From Rosellinia necatrix (taxonomy: Eukaryota; Ascomycota; Sordariomycetes; Xylariales; Xylariaceae): a stretch of DNA of 64,000 nt. Position 1 is the stretch's first letter, and each line of letters begins with the position of its first letter. The stretch spans positions 682,001-746,000 of the forward strand of contig JAGYVD010000002.1 in NCBI GenBank assembly GCA_021209875.1, read 5' to 3'. The translations under genes were made by a program, and so were the position numbers. This document shows positions 34,509-50,600 of the stretch, one piece after another. The notes below the pieces were generated by a model, which saw only the letters and a list, made by a program, of their open reading frames with translations, did not search any database and was not told the origin of the DNA.

Positions 34509-35844
34509 ATGCCACCAACACCTTCGCCTTCGTCTCCATCCGCGGCTTCGCCTTATCAACCGACACCAGAGCAGCCAGGCCGGCCCCGGACCATGGCTTC
34601 ATCTTTAGTTATGGGCCTGACAGCCTCGTTGTCACGGGTGTTTTTGTATGGCCTCAACACCGTCGAGGTGACCGGTCTGCAAAGATTCTTAGATATACTC
34701 GACGAGCGTAAGGACGTCGATAATAGGCAAAGAGGCCTTCTTACGGGCAAGTCCCCTATTCTATATACAGCCCACCCCTGTGAACTAGCTAGAAGCTAAT
34801 ATAGATCCTCGCTCAGTCAGTAATCATATAAGCGTGTAGGTGGGGATTCATATATCCATCTCTGCTCTCTACTCTCTTGGGATCTAAATCTGATGAGTTT
34901 ATTCCCATCGCCAGAATTGACGATCCCCTCATGTGGGGAGTATTGCCATTCAGATACCATTTCAATCCGTCCAACCATCGCTGGGGTCTAGGCGCCCATG
35001 ACATATGTTTCAAGAACGAGTGAGAAAACACCGCCCTGCTCACTCACGCCATGGTTTTTGCAGCTGATTCTCACGTCCTCCCAGCCTCCTTGGCTCGTTT
35101 TTTTCTGTTGGTCAGGTACTACCCACCCATCGGCTCCAGCATTCGCCCCACGGCGGATTGTTCCAGCCCACCGTTTCGCAGGCCATCAGGCTACTATCGC
35201 CCGGGCCCTTCCCAAAGCCAGCTCTCCCGGGTGTGATACCGGCGAGCGAACCAGCCGCGCCGGGGCCACCCCCCGTCCACGCGCGGAACCGCCACAGTTG
35301 GATCCATGTCTTCCCAGAGGCATGCGTTCACCAGCATCCGAAGATGTTCATGCGGTACTTCAAGTGGGGTGTGTCCCGCATGATCCTAGAGAGCGAGCCC
35401 ATGCCCGATGTCCTACCCATCTTTATCGACGGCACGCAGCGCATCATGGCCGAGGACAGGGGCTGGCCGCGCTTTGTTCCCCGCTTCGGCGTTAGGTTCA
35501 GGGTCGTGTTCGGCGAGCCCGTCGACGCCGAGAAAACCTTTGGGGATTTACGCGCACAATGGCAGGCATTGGTAAAGCAACAAGAGGCGGAAAGCCGGGG
35601 GAAGGGGGCGCTAGGGTCACCGGGGGAACTACCAGACGAACTTAAATATGGGGAAAGGGCAGTGAAGCTAAGAATCGAAGTCGCCAGGAGAGTACGCGAA
35701 GAGGTTTTGAAAGTCCGGAAGGCCCTAGAGTACCCTGACAAGGAGCCTCCAGGATTCGAGCTAGCCGATACTTGGACCCGAGAGCCTGTAGCCGATAAGT
35801 TTAAGAGCAATGTTGACGATAGTTTGATCAACAAAAAGCAGTAA
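34509..35844 (+). CDS. TAZ1: Tafazzin, monolysocardiolipin/lysophospholipid transacylase (four exons, 373 aa)
   Basis: This is a mitochondrial-membrane acyltransferase that remodels cardiolipin. Exons: 34509-34746, 34817-34835 (19 nt), 34915-35019 and 35085-35844. Joined, the catalytic block reads GLLTVSNHISVIDDPLMWGV and contains the HX4D motif. It is followed by the LPFRYHFNPSNHRWGLGAHD and QVLPTHRLQHSPHGGLFQPT blocks and by FPEACVHQHP, a motif of the GPAT/tafazzin acyltransferase fold. Intron 1 appears to use a GC donor (GCAAGT). A GT alternative four bases on keeps frame but would give LLTGNNHISV, losing the conserved TVSNH. A 19-nt micro-exon carries VSNHISV. The region between QAIRLL and HVFPEA has a Pro-rich insertion of about 30 residues. 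The C-terminal part (from about residue 270) is charged helix. The ATG at 34509 gives a Pro/Ser-rich N-terminus; a later start at the Met of MASSLVMGL (34593) cannot be excluded. Confidence 0.9.
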
Positions 35845-36338
35845 TAATGAAAGGATCGGTAAATAACAGCATGATAGTAAATGGGTGAGCTGTATTGTGT
35901 GGGAAGCGTGCTAAGCGCCCTACCTGCTCGCCCTTTGCGAGGAACGCACTTCGTCTGGGTATAATTTTCTAAGCCGGGGTAGTAAAGGACAAACACACCG
36001 CGTAGAAAAAAAAAAAAAGCTTCGAGTATTAAAACCATGGTGGTCATAACATGTAATGCCAGACCAAAACGTCTACGAGTATCAGCCAACACCCAAACGC
36101 CCTCCCTGTTTGCATACCCTCAACCAAACGGATTAATCCGTGCAGAAGCCGCTTCAGACTCACGTGCAGACTCTCGTGCAAACCAAATTTGTGAAACGAT
36201 CACCACCAAAAGCCACAGGGCCGCAAGTATCTTTGCTGCGAAGCTATCACGACTTCGATAGCCCCTACTCTAGCCCCCGGGCTAGGACGCCGCTTCTACA
36301 AGAGTCGGGTCCCCCTAAACGTTCTGATGTGTATACCA
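35845..36338. other. Convergent intergenic region
   Basis: This is the 3' flank between tafazzin (+) and the Pho85-type kinase (-). An A-run at 36006-36018 is the only visible structure. Repeated CGTGCAGAC/CTCGTGCAAAC variants occur at 36138-36184. No gene is seen. Confidence 0.55.
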
Positions 36339-40034
<3,696 letters not shown>

Positions 40035-42157
40035 ATGCGACCCCTCCACGGCAACGATACCTCGACAGCTGGTCGTCGAGATGCCCATCTAACCATGTCT
40101 TCAGCCGCTAATAACAACCACATGTCCTTTTTTATCACTGATGAGGCGTCCCTCGATTCGTATTTGGGACAGGGCCCAGCAACCCATGCCAGGGGCTCGA
40201 AAAAGACCACCGGCCCGTCCCGTACGGGCGACGGGGATCACTCGGGCGACGACGTGCCTTCGAGTTCTCCGTCCTTGGGGGCCTCTCCCTTTCCCACAAG
40301 CCCCGTCTCACCACCGTCACGGAGCCAGCCATCATTCGTATCACGTCCTATAACCCCTATCACGCTAGGTCCCTCTTGTGTCGGTTCCGCCGGCAGCATC
40401 TTGTCCTCAAGAAGGAATTCGCTAGCTAGTTCGCTCTCAGATCATGCCACTAGCTATGGTCAGGAGTCCACTGGCGAACTTGCCTCTGTCCCAGGCATGA
40501 CAGGTAGCGGCAGCGTTCCACAGCTGGTTATGCCCAGCATCAGTATGCCAAGCCGTCGTCCATTCACCGAGACCGGCAAGAGCCTTGGACACTTGAAAAT
40601 CCTTCTCGCTGGTGGTCACGGTAATACTCCCTGATTTCCTATAGTTGTCATTAGACTAACTACAAGTCCTATACAGATGTTGGGAAGACATCCCTACTCA
40701 AAGCAATCGTTCAAGCCTGTGGTCACATTGTACATATAGACGCAATTTCGCCTCCGGCTAAATTCAACCAGGCCACCCTATCCACGTCATCGAGAAGAGA
40801 ATCGCTGTCTACGACTACTATTTCTGAAATCTATGCTAGTACAAAACCTTACCCCGGATGGTGGCAAGAGTTGGACATGCCCTACCTGTCTCGTAAGCGA
40901 AAGAGGCGGGGAGACGATGTACTAGAACGTAATATCTGTTTCGTTGATACCCCGGGGTACGGACGTGGATCGTCGGTAAGTTATTGAGCTGGTGCCGCCA
41001 AGATCAGCGCTGACTCACCTAGGCGATGGAAACGATCCTATCCTGCGTTGACTATGTTGAGTCCCACTTAAGGAAAGTGTCATCAAATGACCTAGGTGAT
41101 TCGGACTTGATGAATATGCTGAGTGGGGACGGAGGATGCCAAGTGGATGTTGTCCTCTATCTAATATCACATAGTAAGTCATTGAACCAACAACGGGAAA
41201 GGCAAACATCTAACAACTACAGGAGGCTTAAAACCAGCCGACCTGGAATATATTCGCCGTCTTGTACCAATGACAAATGTTATTCCCGTTTTAGCCCGGA
41301 CTGAGCTCCTCTCTGAGGAGCAGATTGCAGCATCCAAACAGGACATAGTTGGGCAGCTGGAGAGCGCTGGTATTCAGCCATTTACCTTCACATCAAGGGT
41401 GGCCTTGGGGAGCCGAGGGCAGTCTATGCCATCAATTCCTTACACCGTGTCTAGTGCAACGGTGTCTGACTACGATGTTATGGATGCTAGTCTGCTTATG
41501 AGCCCTGATTATGCGCAGCCACTGACACCGACGGATTTGGTCTTCCTTGTAGAGAAGATTTTCAGTTTGGAAGGAGCCGCCTGGCTTCGACATTCAGCGG
41601 CTTCGAAGTACTTGCAGTGGAGGGAATTGGCACCGCGTCGACCCCATGACCTATACAGGCCGCTTGCTCCCTCGGTACCAGACCATCAATTGGCGTTGGC
41701 CCCGTTATCTCTGGCGCTCGCTCGACGCGCGGGCCCACAACGAGGAAACGGGATGACGCAGGTTCAAGTGGTAGATTGGGCCACCGAGCTCCAGCGGAGC
41801 CTAGCAAGCGACAGATTGCGATATGAGGCTCTTTGTCGTGGCGAACGGGCGGTCTGGCTTACGGAGAAACTCCATGAATGTGTCCGGGACGGCACATTAG
41901 TAACAGCGAATAGTAGACAAGGGGCCAGAGATGGGGACGTGAGGAGAACGCGAAATGGAAGATACAAGGTGCCTGGCACCCAGCAACACCAAGACCCATT
42001 GGGATTACTTCAGGTAGCGGCCGACCTCAAGGCCAAAGGCTGGGTGGCTGTAGAAGTATTTGGCAGCTTGAGCATAGTCGGCCTAGCTCTCTGGATGTCT
42101 GGGCACGGATGGCCAAAAAAAGCCGTCGAGTTGATTGATGAGTGGATAGGGTTTTGA
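40035..42157 (+). CDS. Septin-like P-loop GTPase with C-terminal hydrophobic segment (four exons, 656 aa)
   Basis: This is a divergent member of the septin/TRAFAC GTPase group. Exons: 40035-40620, 40677-40975, 41023-41173 and 41223-42157, all GT-AG with frame kept. Residues 1-185 are Ser/Pro-rich and probably disordered. The G1 loop AGGHDVGKTSLLKAI starts near 191. The G3 motif DTPGYGRGSS is near 285. A septin-like segment DVVLYLISHRGLKPADLEYI with RRLVPMTNVIPVLARTEL follows (about 335-370), where septins have a G4 AKAD. Here it is ARTE, so the specificity motif is changed. The C-terminal half is unusual; near 618-640 it has a hydrophobic stretch (VEVFGSLSIVGLALWMSG) that could be a membrane anchor. 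The first ATG at 40035 is used; one at 40098 (MSSAANNNHMSFF) is equally possible. The GTPase fold is clear; its cellular role is not. Confidence 0.85.
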
Positions 42158-42758
42158 GTACCGACTGTGCGGCTCTCTTCCAAGCCGTGTTGGTTGATGA
42201 TTCCCCCAGAGCCCAAATTACAGTGGCACAGAGGAAATTGGGTCGGGTATTCCGAGAGCCTATAGCCCTGTTCCCGAACTCTCTCGAGCTTGATACCATA
42301 ATGTGACGGGTATTATCAAGAGGGTTCAGGGGGAAGCTTCCCAATGAGATGAGAATATAACTATAGTACGTAATTTGTAGCATAAGCGGCTTCAGAGTTC
42401 TCAGGCCCGCTTGTGTAGAAAAACAATGAAAAGCGCAAGGTGCTACTTGTAGATTAGACGTTGATATCACTACTACTAGGTACTACTACTACTGCTACAC
42501 TACCTATTCCCTCTTCAAAGGCTTCGACATGGTTGTTATATCACCTGGTTGCCACCTACCTACTAGGTATGTTATATTCCTTACTATAGTAGCCGACAGT
42601 TGTGCACATACCTTACATTATGTCTTCTTATATAGTAGTTACTTATAATACTGTACAGCATCGCTTCTGCATATACCTACTTAGGTAGGTAATTATGTAC
42701 CTCCCGTAGGTATACTTGACCAGGCACCCTTGCATAGGTAGGTAGGTACCACCTAGGT

Positions 42759-42800
42759 AGGTAGTAGTAGTAGTAGCAGTAGTAGTAGTAGTAGTAGCAG
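42759..42800. repeat. GTA/AGT trinucleotide microsatellite
   Basis: About 14 units of GTA with two GCA variants, contiguous with a TAGGTAGG motif block upstream. Confidence 0.9.
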
Positions 42801-42936
42801 TTGTAGAAGTCTGTACGTAGGTAAATGCAAGGTACTTAGGTACTTAAGTACATGACTATCTTAGGTTCCTTGGTGCAGGTAGGTAACTTAGGTAGTCTAT
42901 TTTTATTTGGTAACTGCCATTCATCATCCATCGTTG

Positions 42937-42958
42937 TCTCTCTCTCTCTCTCTCTCTC
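42937..42958. repeat. TC dinucleotide run
   Basis: About eleven TC units in the presumed promoter of the poly(A) polymerase gene. Confidence 0.9.
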
Positions 42959-43520
42959 CCTCCCAACTTCAGCATAATCCGGCCGTATCTATTCTGTATC
43001 CACCACAAGCCGCAGGACTGTTCGGCGGATCGACATCGTGTTCGGCACTACGCACGGTACTGTCCTGTATTGTGTGGCAATCCGTGGCAATCCGTGGGAA
43101 TCCGTGGCCTCGTAGTGGAACTCGGGGGGTGTTGGTGGACTTTGACCTGGCGCCTGGCGACAGCTCAACACGGAAGCGGGCTAGCAGACCCGACCGCCAG
43201 CAGACAGCAAACAGATGAATGAATGAGTGAATGACATGGCAATCGTCACTTACATGGTAGCCGTCTTATAGCATCGTTATTCCCGCGCACCAATCAGGCC
43301 CGCGACCACGCCGCCCACGCCGCTCACGCCGCTGCCGCCGCCTGTCTGGCACGCGCTCTCCCGACCCTCGTTCATCTTCGCCTGCCAATCTTGCAGCCTC
43401 GCGATCCCATCTTGCGATCCCATCTCGCGATCCCCTCTCCCGATCTGCCAATCCGACAGCCCTGGTCCCCCGCCCCAGCCCCCCGGCGGACGGCAAAGAC
43501 GCCGACAGCACGAACACCCA

Positions 43521-43580
43521 CAACGACCACACCTACAACGACCACACCCACAACGACCACACCCACAACGACCACACCCA
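43521..43580. repeat. Four tandem copies of a 15-bp unit (CAACGACCACACCCA)
   Basis: Copies at 43521-43535, 43536-43550, 43551-43565 and 43566-43580 differ by one base (CACCTA in the first, CACCCA in the others). The array ends 21 bases before the poly(A) polymerase start codon, so it is probably transcribed in the 5' leader. One minus frame reads repeated Val/Gly and is not coding. Confidence 0.95.
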
Positions 43581-43601
43581 GGCAGACCGCGTCGCACCCC
43601 G

Positions 43602-45819
43602 ATGGAGCCCGCCGAAAAGACCTGGGGCATCACCAAGCCCATATCCTCTGCTCATCCCACACCTGCCGAAACCCACTCTACCAGCCTGCTCCTCGAGGAG
43701 TTGAGGCGTCAGAACACGTTTGAAACCGCCTCAGAGACCAAGAAAAGGTGCGCCGATATGTCATGTCGCCTTGTTTTCCTCCCCCGGCCTTCCCTTCCCT
43801 CCCCCTCCCTTCCCTTCCTTTTCCTTTCCTTTTCTTCCCGTTTTCGACCGGCCCTAGACTGACCATTCCATTCATCTATAGAGAGAAAGGTTCTCGATGA
43901 CCTGCAGCGCATCGCCGATGAGTTTGTCCGCAAGGTTGCCCGAGCGAAAGAACCGCACAACGATGTCCTCATCCGAGACGCACGGGGCGAGGTCTTCACG
44001 TACGGCAGCTACTGCCTGGGTGTCTACGGTCCGGGCTCGGATATTGATACCCTCGTCACTGCTCCGCGATACGTCACCCGCGAAGACTACTTCAAGTACT
44101 TTCCCGACCTACTCACCGAGATGGCCCCGCCCGGCGCCATCACCGGCCTAACCGCTGTTGAGGAGGCCTTTGTGCCCATCATCAAGTTCGAGTACTGGGG
44201 CATCAGCATCGACCTGATCTTTTCCAGGATCGCCACTCTGACCCAGTTCCCGCCGCACAAGCAGCTGCAGTTGACGAGTAACGAGTTCCTGCGCGGCCTC
44301 GACGATCGGGAGCTGAGGTCTCTCAACGGAACCCGTGTCACCAAAGAGATCCTCAACCTTGTCCCCGAACAGAGCACCTTCCGCACTGCTTTACGTGCCA
44401 TCAAGCTGTGGGCCCAGCGCCGCGCCATCTACGCCAACATCATCGGCTTCCCTGGCGGCGTGGTGTGGGCCATGATGGTTGCCCGTGTCTGCCAACTCTA
44501 CCCGAAGGCCACGAGTGCCACCATTGTCGCCAAGTTCTTCCTAGTCATGAAGGGCTGGCCGTGGCCCATACCTGTGCAGTTGAAGCATATGGAAGACGGC
44601 CCCCTCAACGTGCGTGTTTGGAACCCCAAGGTCTGTTTTACCGCTCTCATCAGCCCAGCCGACCCTATGGCCCTGTTGACATGCCTCCCTTAGATTTACA
44701 AGAGCGATAGCTATCACCTGATGCCTGTCATCACTCCCGCGTACCCCCAGATGTGTGCCACCTTCAACATTACCCAATCTACCAAGACCATAATACAGCG
44801 TGAACTGGAACGTGGCGTTGAACTCACCGATAAAATATTAGGCAATGAGCGCCCCTGGAAAGACTTGTTTTCCAAGCACACTTTTTTCACACGAGATCAT
44901 AAGTACTACCTGGCGGTCATTGCTTCGAGCACTACTAAGGAAGCCCACAAGATCTGGTCTGGCTTTGTTGAATCCAAAGTTCGCATCTTAGTCGGCGAGC
45001 TGGAACGCCATCATTCGGTGGCCCTAGCCCGCCCGTTTAATAAGGGCTCGGAGCGGCAGCACCTGACCAAGACTGATGAAGAGAGCACAGATATCCAAAA
45101 CGGGAGCCTTTTGTACGTGACTAAAGACGAAGAAGATTCGGTCGATGCCACCGTGGTGAAGGAAGAGGACGATTCCGATGCATCTGCCTCTGCCTCCGCC
45201 AGCACCCAAAATGGCGCACAGGCGAAGAGGATGTACACCGCAACCTTCTATATCGGCCTGGAGCTCGCTGAAGGTATGTGTTCTGCCTACTCCGACGGCT
45301 AGCTTCTGGAACAACCGGTCCATTTTCACTCCCGAGCAAAATCCCTAACACACCGCTTTAATAATTCGCTAGGTGCCAAATCCCTGGATCTGTCCTACCA
45401 GGTCAACGCATTCAAGCAAATGTGCAGCGAGTGGGAGAAGTATTCCGCCGAACTCAACTGCCTCAGTGTTCAACATGTGAGAAAGTAAGTTAATCTATGC
45501 CTTCTGGACGTACAGCTGCTTAGTCTTTCCAGTCTAAATTTACCCGACGACGTTTTTGAGTCGGGCGAGGCCAAGCCTACCCGACCCCTTAAGAAACCAG
45601 CCACCAACGGCACGGCGCCAGTACCCCAGAGGAAGCGCAATGCGCCGACCGAAGTATGTAGGGTAGCGATGGTGGGATATCCGATCTACCGTTCCCTACC
45701 AGATGATCGAGGGCGAACCCAAAAACTTGAGAGGATCTTGCTAATCCGCCATATAGGGTCATCCGTCACCGCCGACGGCGAAACGACAACACTCATCTGC
45801 TGCTGCTGCCGCCGGCTGA
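43602..45819 (+). CDS. pap1: Nuclear poly(A) polymerase (six exons, 588 aa)
   Basis: This enzyme adds the poly(A) tail to pre-mRNA as part of the cleavage/polyadenylation machinery in the nucleus. Exons: 43602-43747, 43886-44630, 44694-45273, 45373-45484, 45533-45653 and 45757-45819. The N-terminus EKTWGITKPISSAHPTPAE is diagnostic. The nucleotidyltransferase triad is D101 and D103 in GVYGPGSDIDTLV plus D158 in ISIDLIFSRI. The central and RNA-binding domains follow (LWAQRRAIYANIIGFPGGV; PVITPAYPQMCATFNI). The C-terminal exon 5 has a basic nuclear-import-like stretch (PQRKRNAP). The last exon is the least certain. With GTATGT at 45654 and acceptor ATATAG (branch GCTAATCC just upstream), it encodes GHPSPPTAKRQHSSAAAAAG. 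Reading through instead would keep an open frame to 45878. ITC1 is convergent downstream. Confidence 0.93.
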
Positions 45820-47615
45820 CGCAGCGCATAACCCAACTACCTGCATACCTGGCATGTTATTTCGGGCAATATGACTGAGGCATCTAAAATTAATTATTTA
45901 GCTGTGCCGAAACTAATTCCACAGAGTTCTTGGAGGACGCAACATGGATACTGATGCCTTATGGTAGTATCAAATCTGGTAACCCCGAGTTCCAACCCTA
46001 CGCTTACGATTCGTGATGGGCTGGACGATTACTAATTGAACGTTGTTGTTAAACTCTAAGAAGAAAGCAGAAAAACAAAACAAAAAGGGCTAGCTGATGA
46101 CTAAATTCCTAGGGATTTAGTTGGTGGGCAGGTAATGGCTGGCATAATCTCCGCAGTTAGAATGAGGAACAGACGGCAGAGAGGCAAAGACATGACCGGT
46201 ATGCCTTGGCCTATTCAGCCTTCGTCACTCCTAACTGTACCTTTCCCAGTAGACTGTAGAGTGGCCCGCGGATAAGTTTGACTTGAGAGCCAAGGTACCG
46301 AGCAACAGAGCTTGCATGGAAAAGCTCGAGGTGTATCTAGAGGACATCCACAGATATCAAAAATCCAATAAAAACCACTTGGGGGGGGCTCATAACCCCT
46401 CGGTATATTCACCCAACAACACTTTCTCTACTTGTCCCTACGAAATAGAGTGTGGCCTATCTCGTAAACTCCTCGAGGCTAAAATATCGACATGCATAAC
46501 TCCGCAAAGCGATATTTAATGTTTGCGTTTTTGTTTTACTTATACACACCCCACTCGAGCAATGGCGTCAATAACAGGGCTCTAGTTTCAAGGCAAACGT
46601 ACTACCATTCAAGATACCTATACCTAAGGTCTATAGCTTGTCTTTTCTCTCTTTTCCCCCAGGGGCATCTTTGTCATTGACTTCTTGATGTACATGAGGA
46701 TTTAGATCGACGCCATTGAACGAAGGCATAGGCGACCTATGTGCGCTCTTTTGCTATCATGGTTACACCCTAACTTCCGAGCAGTGCGTAGGTCTGAAAG
46801 ATAGATGAATACATTCTTTTGGGCTCATAAAGAGGACAGATGGGGAAGTAAAAGAAGAACGGGTCTAGATTTCATTGCAATTCGGAGACGTCGTGAAACC
46901 CCAGTTACCCCCCTAGGAGTGGACGGAAAAGGCAATAACTATATCCCCTTGTTTCTGGCTTCCTCTTTTTGCTTTTCCCCTTGGCCTACGTACAAAACCG
47001 TGAAACCCCAGGTGGTTCCCTTGTCTATCGAGTAAGCCGGCCTGACCAAATGCTGCTGAAAAACCTACCCGGTGTCCAAGCCCCTGCCTGTCGATGGCAA
47101 GGGCAGATTCCGGTGGGGACGGCGGGATAGATGCGAAAGGGGGAACGAAAAGGGTAAGGACTACACTTGTCCTGCTTTGTACATGCCTTCACCCACTCTA
47201 TAAACCGAGATGGCACCTAGCCTGGAAACACACCCCCCTTCACCCCCTCCTTTCATCTCGCCTTCTACATCATTTATGTAGAATGAGATCACCAATGTCA
47301 AAAACGCCGCCTGCTGTCTATGGTTTCAATGCTCGTTATATGCGTTTGGGGACCCAGTTTGGACGGGCTGCCTTCTTCTGTAACATGAGCCACCGCATGT
47401 ACCACTACCAAGAGCCCACCGAACGAGATTTTGGCTTCAAAAGATATTATCACATCCAAAGCTGGAGGAATAGAGGGGCATCTGCCCAGGAGTTGGAATA
47501 GCATGAGAGTGCCTTTAGCCCTAAATGGTCTGCCAAGATGCAACCAGTTGCTCTCGCAGAGGTTTCAATCTGACAGGCACGTCTCAATACGAGAGTATGG
47601 GCACAAAGTTCGGCT
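45820..47615. other. Convergent intergenic region
   Basis: These 1.8 kb lie between the 3' ends of the poly(A) polymerase and Itc1-like genes. Nothing recognisable is present. It is moderately A/T-rich and, unlike most spacers here, nearly free of TAGGTA motifs. Confidence 0.55.
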
Positions 47616-50600
47616 CTAGCCGCGACTTTTTCTCCCGCCCTTTCGTGACTTGGGTGGAGGGGGTGGCTCGCTATGAAGATGCCCGAGTTCGTCAATGGCC
47701 ATTGTGTTAGTCCATTGGAGACAGCGGAAGTGAGTTGGTTCTGGGCTAGCATGGGCTTTCGTTCTGGTGCTCATGCGCTTGGCTTCTTCCTTTTTGCTTA
47801 TCTCTTTCTCGCTGCATGCTTCGTCCGGGGTGCTAACATATTGAGTCCTGTTTTCCATGTTTGTTATGATCTTGTCTTTATAAAGCAGCAACTCCTTTCG
47901 CAATTTCAACTCGTTGAAGCCGCGAGGATCAAGCCAATTCATCAAGGAGTCCACTTGGCTAGGCTCGGAGTAGTATCCCCATTGTCGTGCGTTAAATACG
48001 CTTGTGCTCCCTTCTTCCATCTTCTTCCTCTGGGGTACCGTCATTTTAAACTTGGCCTTATATTCATCTTGATGCTGAGTGGGCAGATCGATGTAGCCTT
48101 CACGCTCCATCTCGTCAGGTCCCTGAACCCAAATAGAGCCGTTTGCGTAGCCAGCATGTGCTGTTGAACTGTTTGGTAAGCCGGCATATGGCATACCATT
48201 ACGTTCAAACCAGTAGTATCGATTCCAGAATCGGTCCTTGCCTAATATTCGGGTCCTTCCGCAATCAGCCTCGCGCAAATCGTTGTCGATAATGGCAATT
48301 TCGTCTTCACAGGTTTTTATCAGGTCGTCTTTCTTCTGAATGTCCTTCAAGACCTTTAAAAACTGCTTTGACTGTTTGGGAGCCTTGGCCGCCAACTCTG
48401 CCTCTTTCTTACGCTCTTGCTCCTCGCGCTTTCGTTGGCGTTCCACTGCTCGGTCCCCGCCCCGCCTCAGGTTACGGCGAGCCCTACCGTCATCGTCGCT
48501 TTCATTCCCGTCTTCACTGGGGTCATCCGGTGAATCATAGCTTCCAGTTGTTTTGTCATCACCGTTAGTTTTAGCGGCATCTGCACCCCCGGCAGGTGGT
48601 GACGGCGGCATGTTTTCCGGCAAAAGGAGTTTCCGCTGGTCATTAAGCACTTTAAGGTCCTCAATCCTAGAACTATGTTAGCTTAGACAACAGGTATAAC
48701 AAGACTGTGAAACGCACGCTTGCTTTCGACTACGCTGCCACTCAATTTTGTCTTTTCGATAACCCGTCATGGTTTCAGCGCAGTCTTCCATATAGCCACG
48801 AACAGCCTTGGTCTCCATTGTTAGCATGCAGATAATTTGGAGCGCCGATATACGAAGATTGAAGTCCAAGCTAGAGTACTGGTCGCGAACAAGCTCTAAA
48901 CTGGGCTCTTCGTCGGGAGGTACCAGTTCCGCAAGCAATTCCTCACAAGCCTCTGTCTGCCGTGGGTTTTTCGAGAGCTGGTGTAGAAGCCCAACCATAA
49001 TCATCTCCCAGCCACCACCCTGGAAATTACGCTTCTGTAGCTCTTCGATCCAGTTGAAGTCCGCAAGCAATTCCGGTGCGCGATGTTTCACCGTAATTTC
49101 GGGTGTTTTCTCCCTCTCGGCAGCTTCAGCCTCAGCCCTGAGTCTCTCTGCCTCCAACTTCGCAAGACTGCTTCGGGTAGCCCTTCCGGTCGGTTTTAGT
49201 TCTGGCTCCGGTTCCGGTGTTTCTGATTCGCTCTCATCGTCCTCGTCATCCTCTTCGTCGTCTAGCTCAGGCAGATTGACCAATAACTTGCCGCCGTCAG
49301 TTTCCGAGCTAACAATATGCTTTAGGACCGCACAATGAATCTCGGTGAACAATTCACACGGGGTATCCCTGCTGGTGACTTCTAGAGCCTGTATGAAATC
49401 GTCAAACGTAAACGAGTCCAGTTTGAATATCTCGCAGTACACATTCAGTGTATCCCATGTCTCCAGCAATGGTCCAACGGATTTCATGAGTATCTTCTCG
49501 TTCTGCACACCACCATCCACAACACCCTCCGGTGGGTCACGGCATAAAAACTTCAGGGGTGGCCGGACGTAGTCGTCACGAGGCGGGAGTTGCAGGTCCT
49601 CGATAGGATATTTCGGCGGGGGAGGCGGAGGCGGGGGCGGCTCGGGCTGCGTGAATGTGACCGGAGGAGCGTTTTGCCGAAAGGGAACCGGGAAGTGGAA
49701 AGGGCTGTCGCCTGGGGCAGGCGGCAGCGGTCCATGATCCTGGTCGAGAAACAAATTTGGGTTACGCCTGATCTGCGCCCCGGGGAGCTCCTGGTGGACC
49801 TTGTGCATTTTATGGTTTTTCGGTGCAGGCTTAAGCTCGGGCAGCCGGGCTGGGCCTGCATTGTGAAATGCACCATTCATGCCATTGACATCATGCAGGC
49901 CATTGGTTGGCTGGAGCGCGCGCTTCTGCGCCTGCTGCTGCTTGCGCTCTAACAGCTTGCTGTCGTATCGAAGATGGGGAGGAACTCGAGTGTCTATGTG
50001 GTACTGAGCGGCGACATCGTGTTTCACAAGCCAAGGCGCCCCGTTCCAAGCCTCCCGCGTAACGGTTTTCTTAATAAATGATCGCAAGACTGATTTTGTG
50101 AATATCTTTCTGTCCCGAAATATGTGATCGCTATCGACGACAGCTTCCTCGTCCGGTCGGCCATCGATACTGGTGGAATAGCGCGAATAGGGTTGTGTTA
50201 ACGTTCCGTCAGGCAATACTTTACTTCCTAGTCGAGCCTTGTCCCGAACAATGCCTGTTAATCGCTCCCCTGTTACAAGCTGTATCGTTACAGACTCCCC
50301 AGGGTAATAGTCGGTCTTGAACTCGTCGTATACCATATCAACCAGGGTATCGATCCGTGAAATGGTTTGGAACTGCACCCGGCGGAGGACTGGTCCCTTG
50401 AGGGCTTCAGGAAATGCTTGGTCGACCTCTTGCGCACCGGCCAGCTGCCCACCCAATTAGACATACATCGGAGGTGGCTGTATCAAAGAACCATCGACAC
50501 TTACTTCACTTTTGAGTGCCTCAAAGAAGGTCAGGCCGGAGTGGCCAGTTATTTGACAAATGAACCGCGGCTGAATGCATGTTAATGGGAGTCCGGGTCA

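Larger units (their letters stand above)
42158..43601. other. Intergenic region upstream of poly(A) polymerase
   Basis: No gene is seen. The first part is the 3' flank of the septin-like gene. A dense TAGGTA/CCTA field spans about 42480-42895, with a GTA trinucleotide run (42759-42800) and a TC run (42937-42958). Short repeats of CAATCCGTGG occur at 43079-43108. The last 80 bases before the start are the 15-bp array at 43521-43580. Confidence 0.6.

Noticed and set aside
43266..43642. Minus-strand Val/Gly-rich frames near the poly(A) polymerase start
   Set aside because: Translation of the 15-bp tandem array; no homologous protein.
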